Shown: piece by piece, positions 8,164-17,446 of the stretch | Position numbering within the stretch: the stretch's first letter is position 1 | How the letters are laid out: each line of letters opens with the position of its first letter | Origin: Corallococcus sp. EGB | Lineage (GTDB): Bacteria > Myxococcota > Myxococcia > Myxococcales > Myxococcaceae | Assembly (NCBI RefSeq): GCF_019968905.1 | Contig: NZ_CP079946.1 | Span: forward strand, 8,219,356 to 8,283,355 | Length of the DNA: 64,000 bases | Direction: 5' to 3' | The notes under the pieces: generated by a model | What the model saw: the letters and a program-made list of their open reading frames with translations, nothing else | The model's database searches: none | What the model was told of the DNA's origin: nothing | Translations under genes and position numbers: made by a program

Positions 8164-10054
8164 CGAGCGGGAGCTCCGGCTCCACCGGCGCCGGCGTGCG
8201 GAGCAGCTCGCGCGTCAGCACGTTGCGCACGCCCGCGAGCAGCTCCTCCGCGCGGTACGGCCGGCGGCACAGCGCGGCGTTCTCCTGCGCCCACCACGGC
8301 CGCTCATCCCCCGCCAGCAGGATGGGCACCGGCCGCGCGCGGGGCAGCGTGGCGAACGTCTCCAGGAAGCTGCCCACCGGGGACTGCGTGGCGCTCGTGG
8401 ACAGGACGATGAGGTCCACCGGCAGGTGCGTCGCCTTGCGCAGGGCCTCCGCGCCGCTCTGCACGGTGAACACCTCGAAGCCCTCCGCCCGCAGGGTGCG
8501 CTCCGCCGCGGCCTCCTGGTGCGCGTCCTCGTCCAGCACCAGCACGCGCCGGGGCAGCCTGCGCACCTCGTGCGCGGGCATGCGCGGCAGGTCCAGCATG
8601 AACGTGGAGCCCTCGCCCTCGCGGCTGCGCAGCGCCAGCGCGCCGCCGTGCATCTTCACGATGGAGTGGCTGATGAACAGCCCCAGCCCCAGCCCGCCGA
8701 AGTTCCGGTGCGACACATTGCGCGCCCGGTAGAAGCGCTGGAACACCAGCGCCTGGTCCGCGCCCGGAATCCCGATGCCGTGGTCCTGCACCTGGATGCG
8801 CGCCGTCTCCGCCGTGCGCCCCACCCGCACCGCGATGGGCGCCCCCGCCGGGCTGTACTTGTGCGCGTTCTCCAGCAGGTTCACCAGCACCTGCTCCAGC
8901 CGGTCCCTGTCGCCCAGCACCCAGACGCCGTCGTGCGGCACGTCCACCGTGAAGGGGCGCTCGAAGGCATGGCGGAAGTGGTCCACCACCTCCGCCACCA
9001 GCTGGCCCACCTCCAGCGGCGACGAGTCCAGCGCCAGCCGCCCCAGCTCCAGGCGGCTCGCGTCCAGCAGGTCCTCCACCAGCCCCGCGAGCCGGTCCAC
9101 CTGCCGCTTGGACTTGAGCACGCTCGCGAGCGCCACCGGCTGACCCGCGGCGATGCGGCGCTCCATGGCGTACAGGCCCAGCTTCAGCGGCGTGAGCGGC
9201 GTCTTCAGCTCGTGCGACGCGATGGACATGAACTCCTCGCGCACGCGCAGGGCGGCCTGGGCCTCGCGCAGCAGGCGCGCGTTCTCCACCGCCACCGCCA
9301 GCTGGCTGGCCGCCGCGCTCCACATCTCCAGCTCGCGCACGGAGAACGAGGCACCCTGTTCCTTGTAGATGAGCAGGAGCCCCACCGTGCGGCGCGGCGC
9401 GCACAGCGGCACCGCCGCGAACACCGGGCCCACCGCGTCGCCGTAGCCGCGCTGGATGCCCAGCTGCGGCTGGCGCAGGGCCAGGGCCTGCCGGTAGGGG
9501 TCTTCCGACGGGTCGAACGCGTCCTGGGGCGCGTCCAGGCCCTCCAGGTCCGACACCGCCATGCGCTTGAGCGTCGCGTCGTCCTCTTCGTAGAGGAACA
9601 CCTCCGCGCGGCGGACCTGGGCGCACCGCACCAGGGCCACCACCGCGGCCGAGCAGACGCGGTCCACCTCCAGCGACTCCCCCACCGCGCGGGCAATCTC
9701 CCGCACGGCCTGTGAAAACGCGCCCTCGTCGTCCACGCCGGACGGCTCCACCACCAGCCACGCCCCGGCCTGCCCGTCCGTGTGGGTGGGCTTCACCTGC
9801 ACGCGCACCTGCCGGAGCGCGCGGGTGATGACATGGCCGGAGTGCGCCCGCTGCTCGCGGATGGCGCGCTCCAGGGCGTCCAGGCTGCGGCCGGGCTCCA
9901 GGGCCTCCAGCAGGGGGCGGCCCGGAGCGAGCGCCACGCCCGTCTTGGCCGCGAAGCCCTCCTCGCACCACTGGACGCGCAGGTCGGCCCCCACGCGCAG
10001 GAGCGCTTGGGGCAGGCACGAGAGGACATCCTCGACGTCGTTGGGTGGCAGCAT
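8150..10054 (-). CDS. Hybrid sensor histidine kinase with degenerate receiver
   Basis: The 634-residue soluble protein starts MLPPNDVEDVLSCLPQ. The order is a PAS-like region (about 10-105), a GAF domain (about 115-265), a HisKA with SIASHELKTP (His281), a HATPase with NLLENAHKYS, DHGIGIP and GGLGLGLF, and a C-terminal receiver fold (about 503-612). The kinase core looks intact. The receiver keeps an acidic cluster (DED) but has Ser552 where the phosphoacceptor Asp should be (DLIVLSTSA) and Arg598 in place of the conserved Lys (CRRPY). It probably cannot accept phosphate and may serve as a binding or regulatory module. No partner response regulator is adjacent. Confidence 0.85.
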   Translation of the reverse strand: MLPPNDVEDVLSCLPQALLRVGADLRVQWCEEGFAAKTGVALAPGRPLLEALEPGRSLDALERAIREQRAHSGHVITRALRQVRVQVKPTHTDGQAGAWLVVEPSGVDDEGAFSQAVREIARAVGESLEVDRVCSAAVVALVRCAQVRRAEVFLYEEDDATLKRMAVSDLEGLDAPQDAFDPSEDPYRQALALRQPQLGIQRGYGDAVGPVFAAVPLCAPRRTVGLLLIYKEQGASFSVRELEMWSAAASQLAVAVENARLLREAQAALRVREEFMSIASHELKTPLTPLKLGLYAMERRIAAGQPVALASVLKSKRQVDRLAGLVEDLLDASRLELGRLALDSSPLEVGQLVAEVVDHFRHAFERPFTVDVPHDGVWVLGDRDRLEQVLVNLLENAHKYSPAGAPIAVRVGRTAETARIQVQDHGIGIPGADQALVFQRFYRARNVSHRNFGGLGLGLFISHSIVKMHGGALALRSREGEGSTFMLDLPRMPAHEVRRLPRRVLVLDEDAHQEAAAERTLRAEGFEVFTVQSGAEALRKATHLPVDLIVLSTSATQSPVGSFLETFATLPRARPVPILLAGDERPWWAQENAALCRRPYRAEELLAGVRNVLTRELLRTPAPVEPELPLVTPA

Positions 10055-10226
10055 GTGAGGGGCGGGACGCGCTCGAAACAGGGGTCGCCGGAGGGAGATA
10101 GGAATCCCCGGGCATGATCGCCAACCACCCCAGGACGTTCTCCTGTCCCGGAGGGTCGCGGCACGTTGGGCCCCGAACAGAGCCGGCGCAGGGCAGCCAG
10201 GGAGGCGACGTCGTGGAGGGCGGTGA

Positions 10227-10243
10227 CACACGCCGAACGTGTG
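10227..10243. repeat. Short inverted repeat upstream of queF
   Basis: CACACG at 10227-10232 and CGTGTG at 10238-10243 form a perfect 6-bp inverted repeat around CCGAA, 15 bp before the queF start. It could be a repressor site or a small hairpin in the leader. It does not look like a preQ1 riboswitch. Confidence 0.35.
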
Positions 10244-10257
10244 CTACACGACAGCGC

Positions 10258-10623
10258 ATGCCCTCTCAGCCGTCCAAGGAAATCCAGACCTTCCCCAACC
10301 CCGCCGCCGATCGCGACTATGAAATCGCCTTCGACGTGCCGGAGTTCACCTGCCTGTGCCCGCTGACGGGCCAGCCGGACTTCGCGCGCTTCACCATCAA
10401 GTACGTGCCGGATCAGCTGTGTGTGGAGCTCAAGAGCCTGAAGCTCTACATGTGGTCCTACCGCAACGAGGGCGCCTTCCACGAGAAGGTGACCAACACC
10501 ATCGCGGACGACATCATCAAGGCCATCCAGCCGCGCAAGCTCACGGTGGTGGGCGACTTCTTCGTGCGCGGCGGTATCGGGACCATCGTCACCGTGACGC
10601 ACGACAAGAAGCAGCAGGCCTGA
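10258..10623 (+). CDS. queF: NADPH-dependent 7-cyano-7-deazaguanine (preQ0) reductase QueF
   Basis: The 121-residue protein is of the short, unimodular QueF type. It has the catalytic Cys in [14 protein letters not shown] (Cys34) with the following Asp41, and the QueF signature [16 protein letters not shown]. QueF reduces the nitrile of preQ0 to the amine of preQ1 using NADPH, in the cytoplasm, as a step to queuosine in tRNA. ATG 10258 was chosen because upstream in-frame codons are not QueF-like. A QueA-like gene lies 5 kb away on the other strand, so the pathway is not an operon here. The gene converges on the kinase gene ending at 10634. Confidence 0.95.
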   Translation: MPSQPSKEIQTFPNPAADRDYEIAFDVPEFTCLCPLTGQPDFARFTIKYVPDQLCVELKSLKLYMWSYRNEGAFHEKVTNTIADDIIKAIQPRKLTVVGDFFVRGGIGTIVTVTHDKKQQA

Positions 10624-10633
10624 GGCCCAGCGC

Positions 10634-11767
10634 TCAGCGGGTGAGCTTCTCCAGGAGCGGCACCCACTGGGCCTGGGACAGGTAGAGGCCGGTGCCCGCC
10701 GCCGCGATGCCGGCGGCGAGCGAGGCCAGCACCCACTTGAGCTTGCGCGGGGCGCGCGCGGGCTTCTTCGTGGCGAAGACGTCCAGCACGCCCAGCTCCT
10801 GCTGGGTGAGGTGCGCCAGCGCTTCGGTCTCGGTGAGCTTCTCGCGGTAGCGCAGGAAGGCCACGAGCAGCGCGGGATGGGACACGCGCACCTCGTGGGC
10901 GAGGAACAGGTCCAGCTCGCGGCGCATGGCCGCGGCGTCCGGGAAGCGGGCCTCCGGCCGCACCGACAGCGCGCGCTTCACGATGCGCGCGAGCGGCGGC
11001 GGCACATGCGGGGCCACCTTCTGGAGCGGCGTGAACTTGCCGTCGCGGATGCGGGCGAAGACCTCGCCCGCGGTCTTGCCCACGAAGGGGCGGACGCCGG
11101 AGAGGGCCTCGTAGAGGAGCACGCCGAGCGAGAAGATGTCGGTTCTCGCGTCGATGGGCGCGCCGGTCACCTGCTCCGGGGACATGTACGACGGCGTCCC
11201 CACGGCCATGCCCTGCTGGGTGAGGGCTTCGAGGCTGACATCCTTGGCGATGCCGAAGTCCATCAGCTTCACCTCACCGGACTTGGTGAGCATGACGTTC
11301 GCGGGCTTCAGGTCGCGGTGGATGATGCGGCGGAAGTGCGCGTGGTCGAGCGCGCTGGCGATGCGCGCGCCGATGACGGCGGCGACGTCCGGTGGCAGCG
11401 GGCCGTCCTTGATGAGGGAGTGGAGGGTGGGGCCGTCCACGAACTCCATGACCATGAAGAGGCTGTCGTTCTTCTCCACCAGGTCATAGAGCGTGACGAT
11501 GTTCTGGTGGCGGAACGCGGCGAGCGCGAGCGCCTCACGCCGGAAGCGGGACAGGGCCTCCTGGTCGCGCTGGCCCTCGGGGAGCAGCTCCTTGATGGCG
11601 ACCTCGCGCTGGAGCAGCTCGTGGAGGCCGCGATACACCAGCGCCATGCCACCCCGGCCCAGCTCACCGAGCACGCGGCAGGCGCCAATCTTGCGATGAC
11701 GGATCCTCTCACTCTTCTCGGCGGCGGCGACGGTCACGGGCACGAAGGGTAGCGATTCACGCCCCAT
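10634..11767 (-). CDS. Ser/Thr protein kinase with C-terminal membrane anchor
   Basis: The 377-residue protein starts MGRESLPFVPVTV at ATG 11765-11767; the upstream open frame is Arg-rich and unlike a kinase. It contains the glycine loop LGRGGMALVYRG, the catalytic Lys in VAIKELL (K59), HRDLKPAN (150-157), DFG (170-172) and TPSYMSPEQ, so it should be active. A C-terminal hydrophobic stretch (WVLASLAAGIAAAGTGLYL) ends the protein, which suggests a tail-anchored cytoplasmic kinase without a large external sensor. Its neighbours are queF, convergent, and a divergent coiled-coil gene. Confidence 0.9.
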   Translation of the reverse strand: MGRESLPFVPVTVAAAEKSERIRHRKIGACRVLGELGRGGMALVYRGLHELLQREVAIKELLPEGQRDQEALSRFRREALALAAFRHQNIVTLYDLVEKNDSLFMVMEFVDGPTLHSLIKDGPLPPDVAAVIGARIASALDHAHFRRIIHRDLKPANVMLTKSGEVKLMDFGIAKDVSLEALTQQGMAVGTPSYMSPEQVTGAPIDARTDIFSLGVLLYEALSGVRPFVGKTAGEVFARIRDGKFTPLQKVAPHVPPPLARIVKRALSVRPEARFPDAAAMRRELDLFLAHEVRVSHPALLVAFLRYREKLTETEALAHLTQQELGVLDVFATKKPARAPRKLKWVLASLAAGIAAAGTGLYLSQAQWVPLLEKLTR

Positions 11768-12000
11768 GCGTCGATGGGCCCTCCATCGCCGGGCGGATTC
11801 GCACAGGTGCGATGGAAAGACGCGGTGTCGCTGTCTCACGCCAGGTCGCCTACCTGGGGTGGCGGGACTGGCTGGAGGGAGACATGGGGCCGCGACGCGG
11901 GTCGCAGGGAAGGACTGCCTCACGGAGCGCTCCGCCTCCCGCCCCCCTCTGATGCACCGCCCCGCGCGCGTTCCCATGCTTCTGCCATCAGGAGGAAGCC

Positions 12001-12588
12001 ATGACGGAACAGGACGCATACATCCAGAAGCTGGAGGCCGAGCAGCGCGAGGCGACCGCTCGCTTCCGTGAAATCGAGGCCCAGGCGGATCTGGCCGACA
12101 ACGAGGAGGCGCTCGACACCCTCACCGGCGTCCGCGAGTTCAACGGCGACGTCAACCGCGAGCTTCAGGCGATCCGCCGCGCGGACCAGCGCGACTGGGA
12201 CCGGCTCAAGGACGGCGCGGAGAAGGCCCGCCGCCGCTTCCGTGAGCAGTTGGATCGCGCCGACGCCCACTTCGCGCGGCTGCGCGAGGGTTACCGCCGC
12301 CAGCGAGAGGCCGAGCTGGACGAGCTGGGCGCGCAGATGGACCGCTGGGTCGCCTCCCACCAGCAGAGCATGGCCGAGAGCGCGCTCCTCACGCGCGAGG
12401 AGCTGGACTTCATGACCCGCGGCCTGGGGAACGCCAGGGAGATGCTCCAGAACCTGCGTCACGCGCGAGGTCAGGTCTGGAAGACGGCCCGCGAGCAGTA
12501 CGAGGCCAACTGGCGCGAGCTCCAGGAGCGCTCCCGCCGCATCCGCGCCGAGGGTTCCGTTGAAGCCCAGGGGACCTCCCCCTCGTGA
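12001..12588 (+). CDS. Coiled-coil hypothetical protein
   Basis: The 195-residue protein is almost entirely charged helix, rich in Glu, Arg, Ala and Gln with heptad-like spacing of Leu, Ala and Phe, as expected of a long coiled coil. It has no signal peptide, no membrane segment and no Cys. The start is supported by an AGGAGG ribosome site seven or so bases upstream of ATG 12001. Function is unknown; it might be structural or bind nucleic acid or partners. A 233-bp gap separates it from the divergent Ser/Thr kinase gene. Confidence 0.7.
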   Translation: MTEQDAYIQKLEAEQREATARFREIEAQADLADNEEALDTLTGVREFNGDVNRELQAIRRADQRDWDRLKDGAEKARRRFREQLDRADAHFARLREGYRRQREAELDELGAQMDRWVASHQQSMAESALLTREELDFMTRGLGNAREMLQNLRHARGQVWKTAREQYEANWRELQERSRRIRAEGSVEAQGTSPS

Positions 12589-12707
12589 AACCCCATCTTC
12601 ACCAACGCCACACGGCTGTCACACGGCTACGCTAGGAACGCCCCCACCTGGAGGAGCATGGCCCGGAAGGACCGCGCCCCTCCCAGGCGTTTTCAGCACG
12701 CGAGCCC

Positions 12708-14228
12708 ATGGCCCTTCCCGCACGTCCCACCCCGCCCCCCGTCCTCGCCGCCATCGATGTGGGCACCAACGCCGTGCGCCTGGAGCTGGCCCGCCCGGAC
12801 GCCGAGGGCTCGCTCGAAACCCTCCACCAGGAGCGGGACCCCATCCGCCCCGGCGAGGGGGTCTTCACCACCGGCGAGATGCCCCCGGGGACCGCTGACA
12901 GGCTGCTGTCCACGCTGCGCCGCTACGCCGCCCTCTGCCGCCGCCACAAGGCCCAGGTGCGCGCCGTCGCCACCAGCGCCCTGCGGGAGGCCCGCAACCG
13001 CGCGGACATCGTGCGCCGCGTGCACGAGGAGGCCGGCCTGGAGCTGGAGGTCGTCAGCGGCAAGGAGGAGGCGCGCCTCATCTGCCTGGGCGTGCTGCAC
13101 CGCAAGCCCGCCAACGCCCGCTCGCTCCTCGTGGACATCGGCGGGGGCAGCACGGAGGTCGCCATCGCCACCGGTGAGAAGCCCGACGAGCTCTGGAGCC
13201 TCGCCCTGGGCTCCGTGCGGCTCACCGAGGTCTTCGACACCTCGCGCGCCGTGACTCCCAAGCAGCTGCGGCTGATGCGGAGCTTCGTGGAGGAGACCCT
13301 CCACAAGACGCTCCCGGAGAAGCTCCCTGCCCTGCCCCGCGTGGCGCTGGGCTCGTCCGGCACCATTGGCGCGGTGGTGGGCTTCGCCGCCGCGGACAAC
13401 GGAGGCAACGCCACCGTGCGCCAGCTCACCCAGACCGTGGAGGCCCTGGCGAAGATGCCGCCGGAGCGCCGGCGCAAGCGCTTCGACCCGCGCCGCGCGG
13501 ACATCATCGTCTCTGGCGCCGTCATCCTGGAGGGCGTCGCGCGCCACCTGGGCGTGGAGTCCGTCAGCGTCGTCAACCGCGGCCTGCGCGACGGCGTGCT
13601 GGTGGACCTGCTCTACCGCCAGGACGAATCGCGCGAGGACCACAGCCTGGCGGACGCGGCCCTCGTCATGGGCCAGCGCTTCCGCTTCGACGAGAAGCAC
13701 GCCCGTCAGGTGGCCCGCCTGTCCCTGGCCCTCTTCGACGGGCTGGCCGCGCTGCACCAGCTGCCCCTGTCCGTGCGCCAGCACCTGGAGGTCGCCGCGC
13801 TGCTCCACGACATCGGCACGGCGGTCAGCTACGAGCGCCACCACCGCCACACGTACTACCTCATCCACAACGCGGACATCCCGGGCCTGGCGGACCACGA
13901 GCGGGAGATCATCGCGCGCGTCGCCCGCTACCACCGGCGCTCGCTGCCGGAGCTGGCCCACTCCGGCATGGCCGGGCTCACCCCGTCCGAAGCCCGGCGC
14001 GTGCGCAAGCTGGCCACGCTCTTGCGCCTGGCGAACGCGCTGGACCACAGCCACCACCAGCCCATCCGCGACTTCAAGGTGACGGACGGCCGCGAGGCGG
14101 TGACGCTGCACCTGCACGCCCGCCAGCCGCTCGACCTGGAGCTGTGGAACGCCGAGCGGGAGGTCGCCGCCTTCCGCAAGGTGTTCGGCAAGCGGCTCGC
14201 CTTCCAGATCCACACCACCGGGCGCTAG
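12708..14228 (+). CDS. Exopolyphosphatase/guanosine pentaphosphatase (Ppx/GppA) with HD domain
   Basis: The 506-residue protein has the actin-like ASKHA fold of Ppx/GppA: AAIDVGTNAVRLEL near the start, ATSALREARNR, and the phosphate-binding LVDIGGGSTEVAI and GSSGTIGAVV segments. A C-terminal HD-type helical domain follows with ALLHDIGTAV near residue 365 and His-rich YERHHRHTYYLIHN. The full-length two-part layout matches E. coli Ppx and GppA. It likely removes terminal phosphates from polyphosphate and/or converts pppGpp to ppGpp, linking phosphate storage and the stringent response that triggers myxobacterial development. No ppk gene is nearby. Confidence 0.9.
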   Translation: MALPARPTPPPVLAAIDVGTNAVRLELARPDAEGSLETLHQERDPIRPGEGVFTTGEMPPGTADRLLSTLRRYAALCRRHKAQVRAVATSALREARNRADIVRRVHEEAGLELEVVSGKEEARLICLGVLHRKPANARSLLVDIGGGSTEVAIATGEKPDELWSLALGSVRLTEVFDTSRAVTPKQLRLMRSFVEETLHKTLPEKLPALPRVALGSSGTIGAVVGFAAADNGGNATVRQLTQTVEALAKMPPERRRKRFDPRRADIIVSGAVILEGVARHLGVESVSVVNRGLRDGVLVDLLYRQDESREDHSLADAALVMGQRFRFDEKHARQVARLSLALFDGLAALHQLPLSVRQHLEVAALLHDIGTAVSYERHHRHTYYLIHNADIPGLADHEREIIARVARYHRRSLPELAHSGMAGLTPSEARRVRKLATLLRLANALDHSHHQPIRDFKVTDGREAVTLHLHARQPLDLELWNAEREVAAFRKVFGKRLAFQIHTTGR

Positions 14229-14394
14229 GGCCCCAGGTCTCCCCGCCCGCTCCCCGGAGGAGGGAGCGCGACGCCGGTCCTGCCCGGCTCCGCGGCCATG
14301 CCCAGAGTGCAGACGAACAGGTCCCGCGCGCCCTCGAGCGCGGTGGGCCTCCACGTCTTTTTCGGGCGCCCGGCGGGGGGCCAAGGAGCGGAAC

Positions 14395-15618
14395 ATGAAG
14401 GCAGTCGTTTTCCACGGCATTGGGGACATCCGGCTGGACGACGTCGCGGAGCCGAAGCTGAAGGAGCCCACGGACGCCATCATCCGGCTGACCGCCAGCG
14501 CCATCTGCGGCACGGACCTGCACATGATCCGCGGCACGATGGCGGGCATGAAGCCCGGCACCATCCTCGGCCATGAGGGCGTGGGCGTCATCGAGGAGCT
14601 GGGCGAGGACGTGCGCAACTTCAACGTGGGCGACCGCGTGGTCATCTGCTCCACCATCGCGTGCGGCAACTGCTCGTACTGCCGCGCGGGCTACTACTCG
14701 CAATGCAACGACGCGAACCCCAACGGCCCCGCCGCGGGCACCGCCTTCTTCGGCGGTCCGGAGATGACGGGCCCGTTCGACGGCATGCAGGCGGAGAAGG
14801 CGCGCATCCCGTTCGCGGCGGTCACCATGGTGAAGGTGCCGGAGGGCGTCACCGACGACCAGGCCATCCTCGTCTCGGACATCTTCCCCACGGGCTACTT
14901 CGGGGCGGAGATGGCGGAGATCAAGCCGGGGGACACCGTGGCGGTGTTCGGCTGCGGCCCGGTGGGCCTGTTCGCCATCGTGAGCGCGAAGCTGCTGGGC
15001 GCGGGGCGCGTCTTCGCCATCGACAGCCACGAGGACCGGCTGGCGCTCGCGCGGGCGCAGGGCGCGGAGGTCATCAACTTCGAGGAGGAGGATCCGGTGG
15101 AGACGCTCAAGCGCTTCACCGGCGGCATCGGCGTGGACCGGATCATCGACGCGGTGGGCGTGGACGCGCAGCACGCGCACCACGGCCCGGCCGCCAGGAA
15201 GGCCAAGGCGGACAAGCCCGAGTTCAAGCGCGAGGTGGAGCAGGTCGCGCCCAAGCAGAAGCCGGACGGCGGCAACTGGGTGCCCGGCGACGGGCCGTCG
15301 CAGGTCGCGCAGTGGGCGGTGCAGGCGCTGGCCAAGGCGGGCACGCTGTCCATCATCGGCGTGTATCCGCAGACGATGAACGCGTTCCCCCTTGGCGAGG
15401 CGATGAACAAGAACCTCACCCTGCGCATGGGCAACTGCAACCACCGCAAGTACATCCCGAAGCTGCTGGAGCTGGTGCGCTCCGGCGCGGTGGACCCCAC
15501 GGCCATCCTGAGCCACGTGAAGTCCATGGCCTCCGCCATCGACGCGTACCGCAACTTCGACCTGCGCAAGCCGGGCTGGGTGAAGGTGGAGCTGGAGCCG
15601 GGCGCCATGATCCAGTGA
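14395..15618 (+). CDS. Zinc-dependent alcohol dehydrogenase, formaldehyde dehydrogenase-like
   Basis: The 407-residue medium-chain dehydrogenase has catalytic zinc motifs in ASAICGTDLHMIRG and LGHEGVGVIEE, a structural zinc site with four Cys (CGNCSYCRAGYYSQC), and a Rossmann fold GCGPVGLFAI for NAD(P). The long insertion around residues 255-300 (GGxxVDRIIDAVGVDA then a Lys-rich segment) is of the type seen in glutathione-independent formaldehyde dehydrogenase-like enzymes. An AAGGAG ribosome site precedes ATG 14395. It probably oxidises an alcohol or aldehyde; the substrate cannot be told from sequence. It converges tightly on the QueA-like gene, with a 6-bp gap. Confidence 0.85.
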   Translation: MKAVVFHGIGDIRLDDVAEPKLKEPTDAIIRLTASAICGTDLHMIRGTMAGMKPGTILGHEGVGVIEELGEDVRNFNVGDRVVICSTIACGNCSYCRAGYYSQCNDANPNGPAAGTAFFGGPEMTGPFDGMQAEKARIPFAAVTMVKVPEGVTDDQAILVSDIFPTGYFGAEMAEIKPGDTVAVFGCGPVGLFAIVSAKLLGAGRVFAIDSHEDRLALARAQGAEVINFEEEDPVETLKRFTGGIGVDRIIDAVGVDAQHAHHGPAARKAKADKPEFKREVEQVAPKQKPDGGNWVPGDGPSQVAQWAVQALAKAGTLSIIGVYPQTMNAFPLGEAMNKNLTLRMGNCNHRKYIPKLLELVRSGAVDPTAILSHVKSMASAIDAYRNFDLRKPGWVKVELEPGAMIQ

Positions 15619-15624
15619 CGCGCG

Positions 15625-16647
15625 TCACGCGTCCAGGATGAGGCACGTGTCGCCGAACTCGTGCCCCAGGTAACCCGCGCCTTCCGCGTACGCCGAGGCC
15701 CGGTGCAGCAGCGGAAGCGGCGCGAAGGCTTGAAGCAGCGCATGGTGGCTGCTCCCCGGTTCATGCATGCCGGTGAGCAGCCCGTGCACCACCCGGGGCA
15801 CGTAGCCCGGCCCGAGCAGCAGGTCCGTCACGTCCTCGCCCGCCACCAGCGCCCCGTGTTGGGTCGCGCGTCCTTCCAGCGCGCGCACCACGGTGGTGCC
15901 CACCGCCACCACGCGTCCGCCCTTCGCCCGCGTCTCCTCCACCAGGGCCACGGTGCGCTCGGGAATGTCCGAGCGTTCGGGCCGGGGCAGCGCCGCATCC
16001 AGCGCCGCGTCGCCCGTGGAGGAGAGTCCCGCCGCGTGCGTGAGGGAGGCCCAGCGCACGCCGCGCGCCTTCAGCCGCAGCAGCACGGACGCGGTGAGGG
16101 GCAGGCCCGCCGACGGCATCTCCGCGGCCCACGGCCGTGAGGCGTAGAGCGTCTGCACGTGCCACAGCGCCAGCGGACCCGCCGTGTGCGCGTACTGCAC
16201 CGGGCGGCCCGCCGTGTAGAGCGCCTGCCAGAGCGCCGCGCCGCGCCGGTCGAAGGCCACGCGCAGGAGCCGGGGAGACGGAGGCAGCACCTCCACCACC
16301 CGCGCGATGAGTCCGCCGAGGTCCAGGCGCGCGCCCACGGGGAGTTCGGGCGGTGGGGGCCGGTCCTCGGTGCGCCGGCGCCAGTCGCCCGCGCCGAAGA
16401 GGACGGCGGTCCAGGTGTCGTCGGGTTCGCGGGAGAGCAACCGCAGCTCGATGGCGGCGCCGGTCCCGGTGCGGCCCATGAGCGAGCCGGGCAGCGTGGC
16501 CGCGTCGTTCATGACGAGCAGGTCTCCTTCACGCAGGAGGTCCGGCAGCTCCGAGGCGACGGTGTCGGTGAGGCGCTCGCGGCGGGGCTGCACGTGCAGG
16601 AGCCGCGCGGAGTCGGGGTGTTCCCGAGGCCAGCGGGCGGCGTTCAT
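15625..16647 (-). CDS. QueA-like S-adenosylmethionine:tRNA ribosyltransferase-isomerase, divergent
   Basis: The 340-residue protein follows the QueA plan: LREGDLLVMNDAATLPGSLMG at the N-terminus, AEMPSAGLPLTASVLLRLKARG in the middle, AVGTTVVRALEG, and the closing GYLGHEFGDTCLIL. QueA transfers and isomerises the ribosyl group of SAM onto preQ1-tRNA to make epoxyqueuosine. Several positions differ from typical QueA (for example PSAGLP where PTAGLHF is usual), so it may be a second, divergent paralogue. Its ATG at 16645-16647 overlaps the TGA of the SDR gene (ATGA), so the two are translationally coupled. Confidence 0.7.
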   Translation of the reverse strand: MNAARWPREHPDSARLLHVQPRRERLTDTVASELPDLLREGDLLVMNDAATLPGSLMGRTGTGAAIELRLLSREPDDTWTAVLFGAGDWRRRTEDRPPPPELPVGARLDLGGLIARVVEVLPPSPRLLRVAFDRRGAALWQALYTAGRPVQYAHTAGPLALWHVQTLYASRPWAAEMPSAGLPLTASVLLRLKARGVRWASLTHAAGLSSTGDAALDAALPRPERSDIPERTVALVEETRAKGGRVVAVGTTVVRALEGRATQHGALVAGEDVTDLLLGPGYVPRVVHGLLTGMHEPGSSHHALLQAFAPLPLLHRASAYAEGAGYLGHEFGDTCLILDA

Positions 16648-17366
16648 GCGGCCTCCCACTTCGCGGCCTCGAAGCGCTGGCCGGACGCGGTGTCGCGGGC
16701 CTCCACGAGCGCGAGGATGCGCGCGGCCACGTCCTCCGGCTTCGCGAGCGTCGAGGGGTCGGCATCCGGGAGCGCGTCGCGGTGCATGCGCGTGTCCATG
16801 TCGCCGGGGTCCACGGTGAGCAGGCGCACGCCGCTGCCCTCGAACTCCGACGCCCAGATGCGCGTCAGGTGTTCCAGCGCGGCCTTCGACACGCTGTAGG
16901 CGCCCCAGCGCGGATAGGCGGACACGGCGGCGTCGGAGGTGATGTTGAGGATGAGCCCGCGTCCCCGGACGACCATGCCGCCGGCCACGGCCTTCGTCAG
17001 GCGGAAGGGCCCCAGCAGGTTGACCTCCAGCACCTGCGACACGTCCTCGCACGCGGTGTCCAACAGGAGCGGCAGGGGCGTGGGGCCGAGGGTGCTCGCG
17101 TTGTTGATCAGCACATCCAGGGGGCCCACGAGCGCGGTGGCCGCGCCGACCAGCGGATGGATGGCCTGCTTGTCACCCACGTCGAAGGCGAGTCCGTGCA
17201 CCGCGAGCCCCTGGGCCTTCAAGGGCGCGACGGCGGCATCCAGGGCCTGGGGGTCGCGCGCCACGCCCACCACCCGGGCGCCCCGCCGGGCGAAGGCTTC
17301 CATCAAGGCCCGGCCGAGTCCCCGGCTCGCACCCGTCACCAGCACAGCTTGGTTCCGCATGTCCAT
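16644..17366 (-). CDS. Short-chain dehydrogenase/reductase (SDR)
   Basis: The 240-residue protein is a classical SDR: TGASRGLGRA for cofactor binding near the N-terminus, VLINNAS, the catalytic Ser in LNITSDAAVS, and YSVSK with the Tyr-x3-Lys pair. It ends with a PGDMDTRM segment. ATG 17364-17366 has an AAGGAG site upstream. It reduces or oxidises an unknown carbonyl or alcohol with NAD(P). It is divergent from the XRE-cupin regulator gene across 84 bp that contain nested inverted repeats, so control by that regulator is likely. It is coupled to the QueA-like gene downstream. Confidence 0.85.
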   Translation of the reverse strand: MDMRNQAVLVTGASRGLGRALMEAFARRGARVVGVARDPQALDAAVAPLKAQGLAVHGLAFDVGDKQAIHPLVGAATALVGPLDVLINNASTLGPTPLPLLLDTACEDVSQVLEVNLLGPFRLTKAVAGGMVVRGRGLILNITSDAAVSAYPRWGAYSVSKAALEHLTRIWASEFEGSGVRLLTVDPGDMDTRMHRDALPDADPSTLAKPEDVAARILALVEARDTASGQRFEAAKWEAA

Positions 17367-17413
17367 GGCTTGCTCCTTCTTGCACCAGGGATAGCGGACG
17401 GGTTCCGACAGGA

Positions 17414-17446
17414 TGGCATGGGCGCCAATGCGTTGGCAGAATGCCA
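17414..17446. promoter_or_regulatory. Nested inverted repeats in a divergent promoter
   Basis: TGGCAT (17414-17419) and ATGCCA (17441-17446) form an outer inverted repeat, and GCCAA (17424-17428) with TTGGC (17433-17437) an inner one around TGCG. They sit just upstream of the XRE-cupin start at 17451 and within the promoter region of the divergent SDR gene. This is a plausible operator for the XRE regulator, allowing autoregulation and control of the SDR/QueA-like pair. Confidence 0.5.

Noticed and set aside
10124-10257. A preQ1 riboswitch upstream of queF
   Set aside because: No A-rich tail or H-type pseudoknot arrangement was seen; only a 6-bp inverted repeat.
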